Assembly: GCA_037903355.1 (NCBI GenBank) | Contig: JBAJFE010000001.1 | Coordinates: 372,001 to 436,000, forward strand | DNA: 64,000 nucleotides | From: Trichuris trichiura | Lineage: Eukaryota; Nematoda; Enoplea; Trichinellida; Trichuridae | Direction of reading: 5' to 3' | Part shown: positions 34,751 to 45,420 of the stretch, piece after piece | How positions within the stretch are numbered: position 1 is the first letter of the stretch | Layout of the letters: each line of letters starts with the position of its first letter | Position numbers and translations under genes: made by a program | The notes under the pieces: model-generated | What the model saw: the letters and a program-made list of their open reading frames with translations, nothing else | Told to the model about the DNA's origin: nothing | The model's database searches: none

Positions 34751-36367
34751 TATATTTTTTCCGATTACTTTAACTTCAGATTGTCCAGATATGTCATACG
34801 AAAGAACTGGTGCTCTGTCGCTTCTCTTGGGCTGAGTTCGAAATCCATAACCGCCTGACTCGGTTCCCGTACAAGTATGGCATGGTTTAGGTGGAATAGT
34901 ATCTTTCCCTTCATGTTGCGGCGTTATTGACCCTAAGCTATTGCCCTCTGTGCTTGGGTCAGTGACTGTCTTCGTCACCAGGCGGATGGGGGACGGTACC
35001 TCCGAAGTCACATTACCGTCTATAGCCTGCATGTTTCCGTTGCACTGTCTTCTTGCACTGCCCGTAATAACAATCTTCAGCAGTGCGCTGTACGATGCCT
35101 TCCTTTTCTGATCCGTTTTTTGATGTGATATTGGCAGTTTTCCCTTGGCTAGAAAACTTGTGACCGTGCCTTCCTGTCATTATGCACTGCTTGTTTGAAC
35201 TTCCTAATATCCACAGTGGATTCCTGTGACGGTTTCACCGATTCCCATTGGTTGTGGAGTCGGTGACGAGTCAAGAGTTCTAGTGAGCTCGATCTCTTGT
35301 TGCTTGCCGCGTATTCCGATAACAAAAGAGGAACCATTCTGAACATAACTTTATTTCATTGACGTTTCCTGCCTTGACCAGGCGCTGTTTGAACATACGA
35401 ACGGCTCTTTCTGCTAATCTGTTTGTCTTCGAGTTATGGGGGTCAGATCTAATGTGAACAATATTGTTTGGTCGTCTAAATGTTGCACAATCCCCTGATG
35501 CAAATTGCTGACCGTTGTCTCACGTAACATAACTCGGCAAGCCGAAGGTTGCAAGTAATCTTCTGCAATGCTTAATTATATTTGCCGACAGCATGTTTTT
35601 TAGCGTAATCACGTGTAGCCATTTAGAATAGGCACCTACTAACACGAGCCAATTAAGCTTTTAAACGGACCGGCAAGTTCAACACGTAGTCTTACCCACG
35701 GTTCGCTCGGTATTTTCTAAAAAAACAACAGTACTTCTAGAAGCCTTGGTTGGTGTTCCTGGCAGTCTGGACAGTTATGTACATACCGTTCGATGTCGCT
35801 GTCTAAGCCAGCCCGCCAAACAGAAACGGGCTACGGATTCCATTGCACAACTGCCCGGGTGGCCTCTCATGAATCATTTGTAGCACAGCTACGCGCAAGA
35901 CTTTTGCGATCACAACAGGTCTTTGCCATAACAAAAATCCAATCTCCATATTTCCAGTTCCCTAGGTCTCTCAGCAAAAGGTGGGTATTTCCTCCTTGGT
36001 GCCGTTTTCTCTGGCAGGGCAGCCAGCGTTCCAAGTATTTTATGACGTCTGAAATCTGCGCCACCGCCATAAAGTGCTGTTGTAACTGCTGGGTAGTAAC
36101 TGGTAAGTCTACAAGGCGTATATTCAATAACTGACCGCTGCTTTGCAGCTCTGTTGATGTAACCTTGACGTTGTAAACTGGAAGCCCAAATAGGGCATCT
36201 GCCGGAGCACGCAGGCTGCCTATAACATACTCGACGGTGTATTCATATGTCTCAAGTATATGGCACCCAACATGGCAACCGGTCAGCCATCATGGGAAGT
36301 TCATGATGGTCTCAGAAAATGCGTTCCAAATGGTCGGTTTTTAGCGTGAACTGACTACCGCATAGAT
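34751..36367 (-). pseudogene. Gypsy-type pol fragment: RNase H end, integrase
   Basis: Reading on the minus strand: FTLKTDHLERIF (RNase H, near 36330), YEYTVEYVIGSLRAPADALF, an integrase zinc finger (YVHNCPDCQEHQP near 35775), integrase core with WLVLVGAYSKW (first catalytic Asp changed to Gly), DNGQQFASGD (second Asp kept, preceded by a stop) and RLAERAVRMFKQ (Glu kept), then a C-terminal region to 34752. Several stops and frame changes. It is cut at 36368 by a hAT end and at 34750 by a Tigger MITE. The clade differs from the 36573 element. Confidence 0.8.
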
Positions 36368-36572
36368 CAGTGATTCCCAACGAGGACCCTAGGGACCCCT
36401 TGGGGGCCCTGGGAAGGATTAGGGATTTAGGGGGTCTCTGAGAGCTTAGGAGGGCCTCAGGGGGTCCCTGGTAGTCGGTGTCGCAGGACAAGAGCAATCC
36501 TGCCGTTCAGGATAGTGAGGTGAGGCGACCTGAGATAACTCCTGACGACTATCGAGCCGGACGTGGATAAAT

Positions 36573-36926
36573 TGTGCCAGTGCCAGCAGGAGGATGAATC
36601 CCGCAGGGCACAGGGCGAGGACGCACAGCGTGAAGACCGCTCTGAATGGTCTTGCGCCAGTGTGACCCAACCGCAGTCGCACCTTAATGGGTGCAATGAC
36701 CAGCGTTCGGGGCGAGACTGACCGCGGCATGTGGTCCCTCAAATGCGCACCGATGACAAGGTCGCGCCAAAGTGAACTCCGTGACCCCGCTAATGGGGTC
36801 ATCATGCCTTATATATGAAGGCATTATTTTTCCCAACTGACTCTTTCCTCTATCGTGTACTCGCTTACATCAGTAAACAGTTCAGTGAATCGAAGCCTTC
36901 GTTCTTGGCGCAAGTGTTCTCCCAAA
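36573..36926 (+). repeat. 5' LTR of the Gypsy element
   Basis: Begins TGTGCCAGTGCCAGCAGG, has GGTGCAATGACCAGCGTTC and a TATATATGAAGG box, ends GCAAGTGTTCTCCCAAA. Confidence 0.85.
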
Positions 36927-37299
36927 AGCTATCGGGGCTTTAACGGATGGAATCAGTATGGACAGGTCACTTGACTTGAGACTGATCCCAGAATTTGATG
37001 GGACGGCAAAACAGTTGTAGTAAACGCGGTTGACAGACGCACGCAAAAAGGGTTGTTAAACAGTTTATTGTACGGACACAACACGACTCTCGCTCAGCCT
37101 TCCGCGGGTGCTCCTTATATACTCCTTATCCTGGCGGGGGCTGAGCGTCACTTCGTGGGCGAGGTGACATCTGACGGACGTTTCCGGTAACCGCCCTGCG
37201 CGTCCTGACAGCTATTTCCTGTGACCACCCTGCGTGTGTCACTATCAAGGTCAGTCCTGCAGGGATCGTCGCTTTCACCGCCCGTCGTGCAGGGAGCGG

Positions 37300-38035
37300 T
37301 TTCCGTATTTCCAGTCGCGCCTTTCGTCACAACAGTCGATCGCAGAATGGCTCGAGAAGGTCGAGTTGGTTTTCAAGCTGCGTGGAATCGACAACATTGC
37401 TGAGGTCATACCGCCTTAAAGACGGTGCGTTTGCTGTTTACTTGCAGTTGCCAGACGACGAAAGGAAGAACCCTCCTAGGCTGAAGGATGCGTTGCTTAA
37501 TGCTTTCGCGGTAGATCCTTATGATGCCTACGAAAAGTTTATTGCAAGAAGGCTTGGTGCTTCTGAAGTGCTTGACGTTTTCCTAGCTGACCTTCGAAGA
37601 CTGGCGTCTCTTTTCAGAGGTGTACCAGAGAAAACCCTGGTTTGTGCTTTAGTAGCTGGGTTGCCAGAGGATCTCCAACGGTCGCTGAAAGCTGGCGCGC
37701 GAATGGAGGATCTTAACCTCAATCAGATTCTCGCCCGCGTACGGGCGATGACAAAGGAAGAACGCAATACGAGCGTTAAGGAGCTGTGTCTCAGAACCAG
37801 GAACTCAAGGATCCGGTCAGAAGCAGACGTTTCGAAACGACGATGCTTTACATGCAATAGTCCGAACCATTTTGCGAGAGACTGCACTGATCTACGTCAG
37901 AGTTCCAGCATTAGCAAGAAAGGCTTCAGTGCTTCCGCTTCCAAGCATCAGGGAAACGGACACGGGGAGGAGCTGTCAGCGCCAGTCTCCTCCCCAGTCA
38001 CAGCGCAATTAGGGCGCTGCCAACTGTTCGAATGA
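37300..38035 (+). pseudogene. Gypsy gag with CCHC zinc knuckle
   Basis: An upstream piece (SIAEWLEKVELVFKLRGID, about 37336-37419) is out of frame with the main frame 37382-38035, which runs from AFAVYLQLPDDERK through DVFLADLRRLASLF and ALVAGLPEDLQRSL to a zinc knuckle CFTCNSPNHFARDC (C-x2-C-x4-H-x4-C). This is the Gypsy Gag (capsid then nucleocapsid) order. The frame break near 37410 makes it non-functional as it stands. Confidence 0.85.
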
Positions 38036-39198
38036 TGGTCGATGACGTGTAACGCACGGTCCTGGTCGACACCGGGGGTTCCAAGTGCATTGCTCAGCAT
38101 TCAAGTTGCAGAAGATGGAAAGGGCCGCCCATCGACATAGTCGCCGTTAACGGTAAGAAGTTAAACTGCCGAGGTTCAGGTACTGTGCGTCTCAGTCCGG
38201 TCGAAGGTATTCAAGTCACAGTCAGAGCAATCGTAACCCATACTAGACCGCTGGGTTTCGATTTCATCCTTGGTATGAATGGGATAGCAGCTCTTAGAGG
38301 AGTCACCATTGATGAAAGTCGACAAGTACGCTTTGCGTTGAAACCCGCAGCGGTCTGCATGGCAATGAACGACCAAATTAAAATCGAAGAGCAAGATTTT
38401 GCAGTGGCAAGCAATCCTGCTTCTGCATGCGCTGCGGCGGATGATTCAGATGTGAAGAGTATGATTGTGAGGACCCACCATGCGGCTGGACATCCAGGAG
38501 TAAGACGCACTCTGTATTTTGCTGGACGCATAAATCTGATGGTGTCAAGGCGCCAAGTCCGCGATGCAATCGCTTCCTGCGAAGTATGCAGGGCGATTGA
38601 ACCCGCGCCTGCTCGATGGGAGCAGGGCAGTTTGGGCGTAAACAAGAGGTGGCTTCGCCGGTCGAATTCTGAGGAATCTCAGAGGCAACCGCCAGCGGGA
38701 GATGATCAGGATGACAACCTGATCATTCACTTCCCTGGGCAGGACATGGCACGGCCGGAGGACGGCCTGTACGTGGCCGGTGATAACGTCTGGGTGAAGC
38801 CCTCCAGAGTACGATGCGATTCTCAGTTTGTGAAGGGTGTCGTGAATGACGGTCTATCCCGTCAAGCAGTTTTAGTTGACGATACCCCTCATCATATTCG
38901 TGACCTCCGTCGCCGGTCAAATTCTGAGGAATCTCAGAGGCAAGTGCCACCGGGAGATAATCAGGATGACAACCTGATCATTCACTTCCCTGGGCAGGAC
39001 GTGGCACGACCGGACGACATGAAACAGGCCACGGGAACAGCCCCTGATGGTCTCAGGCGGTCTACACGTGTTCGTAGAGCGCGCGTCCTCGACTGCTGTG
39101 GTCATGAAGACCAGGGAAGAGTCTGGCAGTGCCAGCAGGAGGATGAATCCCGCAGGGCACAGAGCGAGGACGCACAGCGTGAAGACCGTTTTGAATAG
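38036..39198 (+). pseudogene. Fused protease-integrase remnant of the Gypsy pol
   Basis: Protease: VLVDTGGSKCIA (active-site DTG, about 38062) and FDFILGMNGIA (about 38255). The same open frame runs straight into an integrase zinc finger (HHAAGHPGVRRTLYFAGR ... CEVCRAIEPAPARW, ending near 38620), then LGVNKRW, and then an integrase C-terminal region GDNVWVKPSRVRCDSQFVKG. Reverse transcriptase, RNase H and the integrase core are absent, yet the frame 38185-39198 is open for 337 codons. A repeat of about 105 bp (38657-38760 and 38911-39018) duplicates SNSEESQRQ...DDNLIIHFPGQD. Confidence 0.85.
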
Positions 39199-39475
39199 TC
39201 TCGCGCCAGTGTGGCCCAACCGCGGTCGCACCTTAATGGGTGCAATGACCAGCGTCCGGGGCGAGACTGACCGTGGCATGTGGTCCCTCAAATGCGCACC
39301 GATGACAAGGTCGCGCCGAAGTGAACTCCGTGACCCCGCTAATGGGGTCATCATGCCTTATATAAGAAGGCATTATTTTTCCCAACTGACTCTTTCCTCT
39401 ATCGTGTACTCGCTTACGTCAGTGAACAGTTCAGTGAATCGAAGCCTTCGTTCTTGGCGCAAATGTTCTCCCACA
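39122..39475 (+). repeat. 3' LTR of the Gypsy element
   Basis: Same layout as the 5' copy, ends GCAAATGTTCTCCCACA directly before TAAAT. Confidence 0.85.
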
Positions 39476-40343
39476 TAAATTAGTAGCACTGTACCATACC
39501 CAGTCGTCGCACTGAGGTAAGATCAAGCGACTGCCGTCTTGCTCCGAGGAAATATTGAATTTAGATTCAGTGTTGCGCAGCCCTGAGAACAGCAGCGCAG
39601 CCTGACTTACATATTGCACTACCATTGCTTAACAGCCCGAAAAATTGAGGAAGTGGAAACCCAATGCGTCGGTTGTATTCCGAAGGTTGCAATTAGCCGC
39701 CTTAAGTCCAGCAATACGAAAAGAACGCCTTCAGTGCTAACTAAAGAATTAAAGATGTTAGCGGCTTCGAATATCGTTAAGGAACTTTCGCCGTATATGA
39801 TAGCCGGCTTCCTTAATAGCCATTTCGCTCTAGCGTAGAAAAGAAATTCAGCGCTGACTTCGCATTGCCAGGTTTTCCAGCCATTGATCACACACTCAAC
39901 TTTCACAGCCCAAACCATGGGGTCCCACTTGCGGCTGACAAGATCCGCAGGTTAACAAGGTTTTTAGTGACGGCCCGGCTTAACTGTTTTTTCTTTGGCA
40001 TACACGGTAGGCAGCGAAGTCAATTCTACATTCTGCAGGCTGTTTCAGGTGTTGAACTACTTGTACAAATTGACAACAACGTAGCCACAGTAGGCGCACC
40101 TGAGGATAACAGAAGCAGGAGAATTACGTTGGGGAGAATGACGGGGGGCCCAGGCAAGTTGAAGGTCGCGAAAGGGGGCCGTGGCTCCAAAAAGGTTGAG
40201 AAACACTGATCTGATTCAATCATTTATTGTCAAACTTACAGTACATTTTTATGTGTAAGATATGTAACATGTAATGCGTTTCGAGTATTCTAAACAACAG
40301 GGGAATATACTACAGTAACCACAGAGGTTAAAAAGTTCTAAAT

Positions 40344-40813
40344 CAGTGTTTCTCACGGTGGGGCATGTGCCTCACTGGGGGCACTTTCGAAGTCCAGGAC
40401 GGCCCAAATCGCCAAGGGCATCTTTGGGGGTCCTTTCGAGCTGTGGGGGGAGGGGGCACATGCCCTAACTGGGCGATCGTGTTGAAGTGCACTGGGAGGT
40501 ATGGCCTGTGGGTCAGGTATTGTCTCCTGCCTAAGAGAGAGATGCTTGCGGTTGCGCCCCGCAATTCTGATTGGTTTTAAGGGAAAATCGGGAGGGGCAG
40601 CCGGTTCAGTGGTGAGAAAGTTAGTGTTCAACATGCTATCCAGGAAACGCTTTCTCCACAGAACTTGTACAGCGCCTACATTAGCGTCCAGGCTACCTTC
40701 CGTCCTCCTATCCAGCCAATCAGCGCGTTCAAAATCGACTAATCAGAATCAGGCCTAAACGCTCAGAAACGTTCACAAGGGGGGTCTAGCTAGCCTGACC
40801 TTGAGAAACACTG
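40344..40813. mobile_element. hAT deletion derivative, 470 bp
   Basis: CAGTGTTTCTCACGG...CTTGAGAAACACTG ends, flanked by TTCTAAAT (40336-40343) and TTTTAAAT (40814-40821). Its right part (CCAGCCAATCAGCG, then AACGTTCACAAGG) matches the 3' end of the 57105-61060 hAT. 62914-63383 is the same element inverted and of the same length. Confidence 0.88.
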
Positions 40814-40821
40814 TTTTAAAT

Positions 40822-41451
40822 CATTCTACCCTTTACATCTGTGTGCCTCTTGATTCAGAAACTGACCAACTAGCTACTAGAAAAGTTCATTCCAGAGACT
40901 TATAGTTCCTTTACCTAGTTTCAAACAATCACTTCAGTTTCTGTTTGGCTTTGTCGATTATGCACCCCCTGTCATAGTGTAGCTTTTCTGGCTATCTGGT
41001 TTTCTTTCTTCCCCTAAGCGTAAGCCTAAACATGAGGCTTATATTTTCGGTTAGTTTTAAGTACACGCTGAACAGAATAGCCAACATGCTTGCCAGTGAG
41101 GAAAAGGATAGCAACATGCTTAAGGAAATGGAACCTGAATTCCTCAGAGGATGGGATACATAAACGACGAGTGTCTTTGTTTTTGCTAATACCCTGTAAT
41201 CCGTTATGTTCAAACATTTGCATTTCAGTTGCAGACGCAATTCCTTATCAGCAGCAAATAAATGTTTCAAAGGAAAAGGCATTTACCTGGTAGAAGATAA
41301 AACTAATACATCACACGTTTTTTGAGGCCTAATAATTATTTCTAATAAAAATTGGACTAAGAAATGGTAATAGTAATGAAAGCAATCCTCTGAAAACGTA
41401 ATATGTAAGAAGTAATACCTTTACTGAGAGCAAAATATGAGAGCTCTAGCC
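40822..41451. other. No gene; weak Merlin-like remnant near 40970-41060
   Basis: CCTAAGCGTAAGCCTAAACATGAGG resembles (in parts) the Merlin-family word CCTAGCCTAAACATA. The minus-strand frame 40992-41282 is unsupported. Confidence 0.35.
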
Positions 41452-41769
41452 CAGCCACTCTCAACCTTTCTCCGCTGGGCCCCATTAGGTGTCCTCAGGG
41501 GCCAGACCCGCCTTTTCCTATTGGTCAATTAGCTTTTGTGTTTTTTGTATAGCAGCCAATCAGCTTTCAACAGCAAGCAATCAAGAAAAACTGGTCTGAA
41601 AAGCAGATACGTATAGATTGGCATAAATTTTCACACTCCTGATCTACTCAAGTACGCTTGCCCCAATAAGGATTCTCAGCCCCCCCCCCTCTGAAAAATT
41701 TTCAGCTTCTGCCCCCATAACACTTGCTCAGTCCCCTGAAGGCCCCAGCCCCCACGTTGAGAATGACTG
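41452..41769. mobile_element. hAT-type MITE, 318 bp, perfect 8-bp target duplication
   Basis: CAGCCACTCTCAACC...GTTGAGAATGACTG ends and exact CTCTAGCC on both sides (41444-41451, 41770-41777). Same family as 5814-6302, in the opposite orientation, with shared interior AGCAGCCAATCAGC. Confidence 0.92.
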
Positions 41770-42186
41770 CTCTAGCCAGGCAAATGCTTGTCTGGTCTTT
41801 CAATAGTTATAAATATTTACAGCTGCACTTCTCTGATTTTCTCTTATTCATAAATGTTCTGAATTGAAAACATCATGTTCCAATTCTGAGCTAGGCAACG
41901 AACAAGCAAATAATGTACTGGTCTGCACAAAAGTCATGATGAAGTATCATTCTGGAAGCCTTATATTTGCATCGTAGGCTACGAATGTGCATTTAAATTT
42001 ACCTTATTCTGAAAAATACATTATGACTCTTCCATATGTAGTGTATGGTCTTCTACAGCTTTTGCCGTTTATCTGTTGTGCTTGTATCTGTAAATTAGAC
42101 GAAACAGCTGCTCTACCAACTGATAGATGAGCCGTTATTAAGAAAAATTGTACAGATGTCAATGCACTCAGCTGTTTAATATCAGA

Positions 42187-42216
42187 GCTTTCGGAACGCT
42201 CTAGTACCGTCGTCAG
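42187..42216 (-). ncRNA. Hammerhead-like motif, left arm
   Basis: Minus strand CTGACGA, CGG(T)AC, loop TAGAGC, GTTCCG, AAAGC. Confidence 0.5.
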
Positions 42217-42222
42217 TGAGGT

Positions 42223-42455
42223 GGTGGACGACCACTCAGACGACCGGTTCTCCACGGGTACAACAAGGGCTTCAGCAGTTTTCCGACATGTTCTTCCGAA
42301 GACCCGCCGCTGTGGGTGCTCCTTGCCTCTGTTGTACTTGCTCCAAGAGAACAGCGACTCGTCCTGCTCCACCGTCATTAACAGCCCTCCGAGTTGCACC
42401 GGCGTTTCAGCCAGTATTTCTGCAACAGCTTACTGCATGCCTTGTATTGTTCCAC
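42223..42455 (-). pseudogene. Merlin transposase fragment
   Basis: Minus strand encodes QLGGLLMTVEQDESLFSW, then KYNRGKEHPQRRVFGRTC, nearly the same as 44638-44780: the first acidic DE motif and following strand of the IS1595/Merlin DDE domain. Only this portion is present. Confidence 0.85.
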
Positions 42456-42462
42456 CACCTCA

Positions 42463-42492
42463 CTGACGACGGAACTAGAGCGTTCCGAAAGC
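42463..42492 (+). ncRNA. Hammerhead-like motif, right arm (best stem)
   Basis: CTGACGA, perfect 6-bp stem CGGAAC/GTTCCG around TAGAGC, then AAAGC. A C-G pair uses the G that the classical core leaves unpaired; treating that C as a bulge restores GAAA. Confidence 0.55.
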
Positions 42493-42693
42493 TCTGATAT
42501 TAAACAGTTCAGTGCATTGACATCAGTACAATTTTTCTTAATAACGGCTCATCCATCCATTGGTAGAGCAGCTGTTTCGTCTAATTTACAGATACAAGCA
42601 CAGCAGATAAACGGGAAAAGCCGTAGAAGACCATACACTATGAAATCCCATCCCGTTACGAAACATCCTGTGTTCAAGAATCTTCCATATGTA

Positions 42694-43757
42694 AATGGAA
42701 TTAAACGCAACGCAGTAAGCCAATTAGTTAATAGTACAACCAATGCGGCCATATTTTTGAACTGTTCATAGGCCTGTAACCATAATTTTTAATTGGGGAA
42801 ACGCCAATGACCGCTGGCACTTCGGGGTCAGGCAGAAACTGAGAATATGACATATGTCATGATCTTTAGCATATTTCCCTACGTAGTCTAAATGGTAACA
42901 ATTTGCAGAGAGAATAAAAGTGGAAAGAAGAGAAAAAGAGCAAACGTACACGAACGCAATTGTCTTGCTAAGTGTTTTAATCTTAGTGCTGGTAGTGATA
43001 ACAATCAAGACTATTCTGTACTTCAGAAAGGTGAGCAATTTCTAACTCAGTTGCTTCATGAAGACTTGTTAGCTAATTTATGACCTAAACAAAACAATAA
43101 TGAATTCCACTAAAACAGTTAACATTGAAATGTAGTTATTTATCGCGTATACTTTTAGAAAATGAGTAACGAAAACAATGACATAAGGTCACCAGGCCCA
43201 TACACTGGATCTCCCAGCGAACAACATGAACAAAGCAAATCACCCTTGTTGTCAAAGAAGTGAAATACATAGTGTGATGCTCTTCAGTTTGGACAAATGG
43301 AGAAATGGCACACATTTCATTTAAGATTCGATCTAAGCTTCAATTAATACTGGAGCCTTTCAACTACCGGCCAAATAAAATGTGTGCCATATTGGAAAGC
43401 AGGAGTTACAGAAAGACGACATAATAAACAACGCATAATCAGGCAACGAATACGATGACCAATTCGGTATACTGAAAATACAAAACTGCAACTGACGCAA
43501 GCATGAATGCCCATTGTGCAGCTGAATTAATTTAAGTCATCAAAGCTGAATCTTAAAACAGTACCAGATGAACAGTTACCTCTGTTTTTAAGCAGCTGAT
43601 AGGGAAGCTGTAGAAGCAGCGAACAAACTTGAAATCAGTTCCTTGATGTGAAAGCGAAAGATCTAAGTCAGTGAAAGCATCTTAAAGAATGAATATATGA
43701 AGAAAAATCTAAAACCATTATTACAAAAGGGTACGATGAAATGATAACAGACAATTT
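42694..43757. other. No gene seen
   Basis: AT-rich with frames below 95 codons and none with a recognisable domain. Confidence 0.5.
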
Positions 43758-45420
43758 GGATCTTTACACAGTCAAGTCATCCGGAAATAAGTATGGCAAC
43801 ATCGAAGGGAAAACCGCTATGCCAGTACCTAGTGAAGTGAGATTAACGGAATAACGGAAGGGGGAAGGCGTTACTGCGATTGATTGAACACTTGCTGAAA
43901 AATTGCGTTAGACTGCAAGGGAATTGTAGTTGCAGGTGTCACTAAATCAGTTAGCGACCTTTGCAAAGGAGTGAAGGTGAGGGAATGAAACAGCTGTGCA
44001 TGAATTGCTGGCACAGGGTGCACAACAGAGCAGCAGTGGCGCATCCAGGAGGTGCGGTTGGTGGCTTGTGGAAACTATCGCAGGTCAACGGTCTGATTCG
44101 CACTGCGTCTTGGCAAACGGCGTACAGCTTATTGTGCGTAATGCCTACATCGAAGAACATCCGCTGGCTCTACGAGACAGTGAAAGACGAAGAAATGGTG
44201 GTAAAGTTTCTGTGCGATAGAGGGTTGCTGCACAGTGAAAGGCTGTGCTCCTGCGGAAAGACGATGCGTCTGGGGTTTGGCGGCATGGCCTGGTGCTGTT
44301 TCAAACGTTCTTGCCGCAGGCAATTATCCATACGCATGGGGACGTGGTTCGAAGGTAAGCCCACTAAGTGCAGCAGCCGTTTTGAGCGTGATAGTGCAAT
44401 GTGTCCCATGCAGCTCCCCGGCACAAAAAGAAGTTGCAGGCAGCTGTGGAAATTCTGTTCTTTTGGAGTCGAGGATACAGCTCGACGGAAGTTTGTAAAG
44501 ATGAGCTCGGTAGTGGTCCGCATGCCTTGTATTGTTCCTGTATGCATTCTCTGCTTTTCAAGACTAAAAAGAGCGTCACAGTCCGCTGGAACAGGCGCCT
44601 GCAGTAAGTTGTTGCAGAAATACTTGCTGAAGCGCCGGTGCAACTCAGAGGGCTGTTAATGACGGTGGAGCAGGACGAGTCGCTGTTGTCTTGGAACAAG
44701 TACAACAGAGGCAAGGAGCACCCACAGCGGCGGGTCTTTGGAAGAACATGTCCGAAAACTGCTGAAGCCCTTGTTGTACCCGTGGAAAACCAGCCGTCTG
44801 AGACACTACTACCCATCTTACGGAGCCACGTTAGGCCTGGCTCAAAGGTGATTACGGACGAGTGGCGTGCGTACAGGTGTCTCAGCCGCGAGGCGTACAC
44901 ACACTTGCGAGTAAATCACTCGGTGAGCTTCGTTGACCGAACCACGGGAGCGCATACACAGTCTGTTGAATCGCTGTGGGATCAGGCCAAACGGGGCAAC
45001 AAGCGGCGGTGTGGAACGCGTCGGAGGGCGCCTCCATTGCACCTCTGCGAGTTCATTTGGAGCAAGCGACTAGCAGCCTGCGACGACACTTTCGACGCCA
45101 TCCTCGTCAACTTCCTGAGGTGCACCTGCCCCGATTGGGCGCACAGCCTACGCCTATCCCACTGCCGCAGTAAATGGCATGTACTGTGTTTACGTTTACT
45201 CTCTCTATACGCCTCACTCTGTGCGACGTACAAGGGCAGTGGAAGGGGAATACCAGACGGCATTGTTCAGCTAATGCGATAAACCCTTCCACTGTGAGGC
45301 TGCGGCGCTAATCCTTCCCATTGTACTCTTAATCTTACTTCACTAGTTACCGGCGTTGCGGTTTTCCCTTTGAAGTTGCCGATCTTATTTCCAGCCAACG
45401 TGACTGCTGCGTAAAGATCC
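43758..45420 (+). mobile_element. Merlin DNA transposon, 1.66 kb
   Basis: Terminal inverted repeats extend nearly 100 bp: GGATCTTTAC...CCGGAAATAAG...GAAGGGAAAACCGC at the left, and the same order reversed at 45340-45420. The flanks share only CAATT, so the 8-bp duplication has decayed or the edges are slightly off. The interior encodes an IS1595-type transposase. This is the only copy in the window with nearly the whole coding region, and the likely template for the short relatives. Confidence 0.85.
44140..45170 (+). pseudogene. Merlin (IS1595-type) transposase, broken
   Basis: N-terminal zinc-ribbon region: VVKFLCDRGLLHSERLCSCG, then the SIRMGTWFEG word just before 44350. The next piece is in another frame (44401-44607: VEILFFWSRGYSSTEVCKDELG, later VRWNRRLQ), followed by a stop, VVAEILAEAPVQLRG and the DDE core: MTVEQDES (first acidic pair, about 44661), KYNRGKEHPQRRVFG, VITDEWRAY (second Asp, about 44852), HTQSVESLWDQAK (Glu, about 44965). 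A GTAAGC at 44355 could begin an intron ending at CAG 44438, which would explain one frame change. The stop at 44606 is also bracketed by GCAG..TTGCAG. I judge it inactive but recently so. Confidence 0.85.

Larger units (their letters stand above)
36573..39475 (+). mobile_element. Internally deleted Gypsy-type LTR retrotransposon, TAAAT duplication
   Basis: Two LTRs of about 354 bp (36573-36926, 39122-39475) enclose a 2.2-kb interior with gag, protease and parts of integrase but no reverse transcriptase. TAAAT flanks both sides (36568-36572, 39476-39480). The uninterrupted target GATAAATTAGTAG is present in the sister hAT copy near 61259-61271. The LTRs differ at a modest number of sites, so insertion is not very old. 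Confidence 0.9.
36368..40208. mobile_element. hAT element (family of 61069-61908) hosting an LTR retrotransposon
   Basis: Starts CAGTGATTCCCAACGAGG and ends AAAAAGGTTGAGAAACACTG. Left and right parts align with 61069-61908 and are separated by the insertion 36573-39475. No 8-bp flanking duplication is visible (GCATAGAT against ATCTGATT), so one flank has been lost or exchanged. Confidence 0.75.
42041..42680. mobile_element. Head-to-head PLE dimer with a Merlin fragment at its centre, 13-bp duplication
   Basis: Flanked by exact TCTTCCATATGTA (42028-42040, 42681-42693). Arms of about 180 and 220 bp carry the TCGTCTAATTTACAGATACAAGCAC block, quoted here only in part, and outward hammerhead motifs. 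Between them (42223-42455), bounded by GAGGTGGTGG and its inverse CCACCACCTC, lies Merlin transposase sequence on the minus strand. The left arm lacks about 39 outer bases present on the right, ending in GTGTTCAAGAA as at 8162. Confidence 0.9.

Noticed and set aside
44842..45292. Minus-strand frames across the Merlin transposase
   Set aside because: Antisense shadows of the DDE domain on the plus strand.
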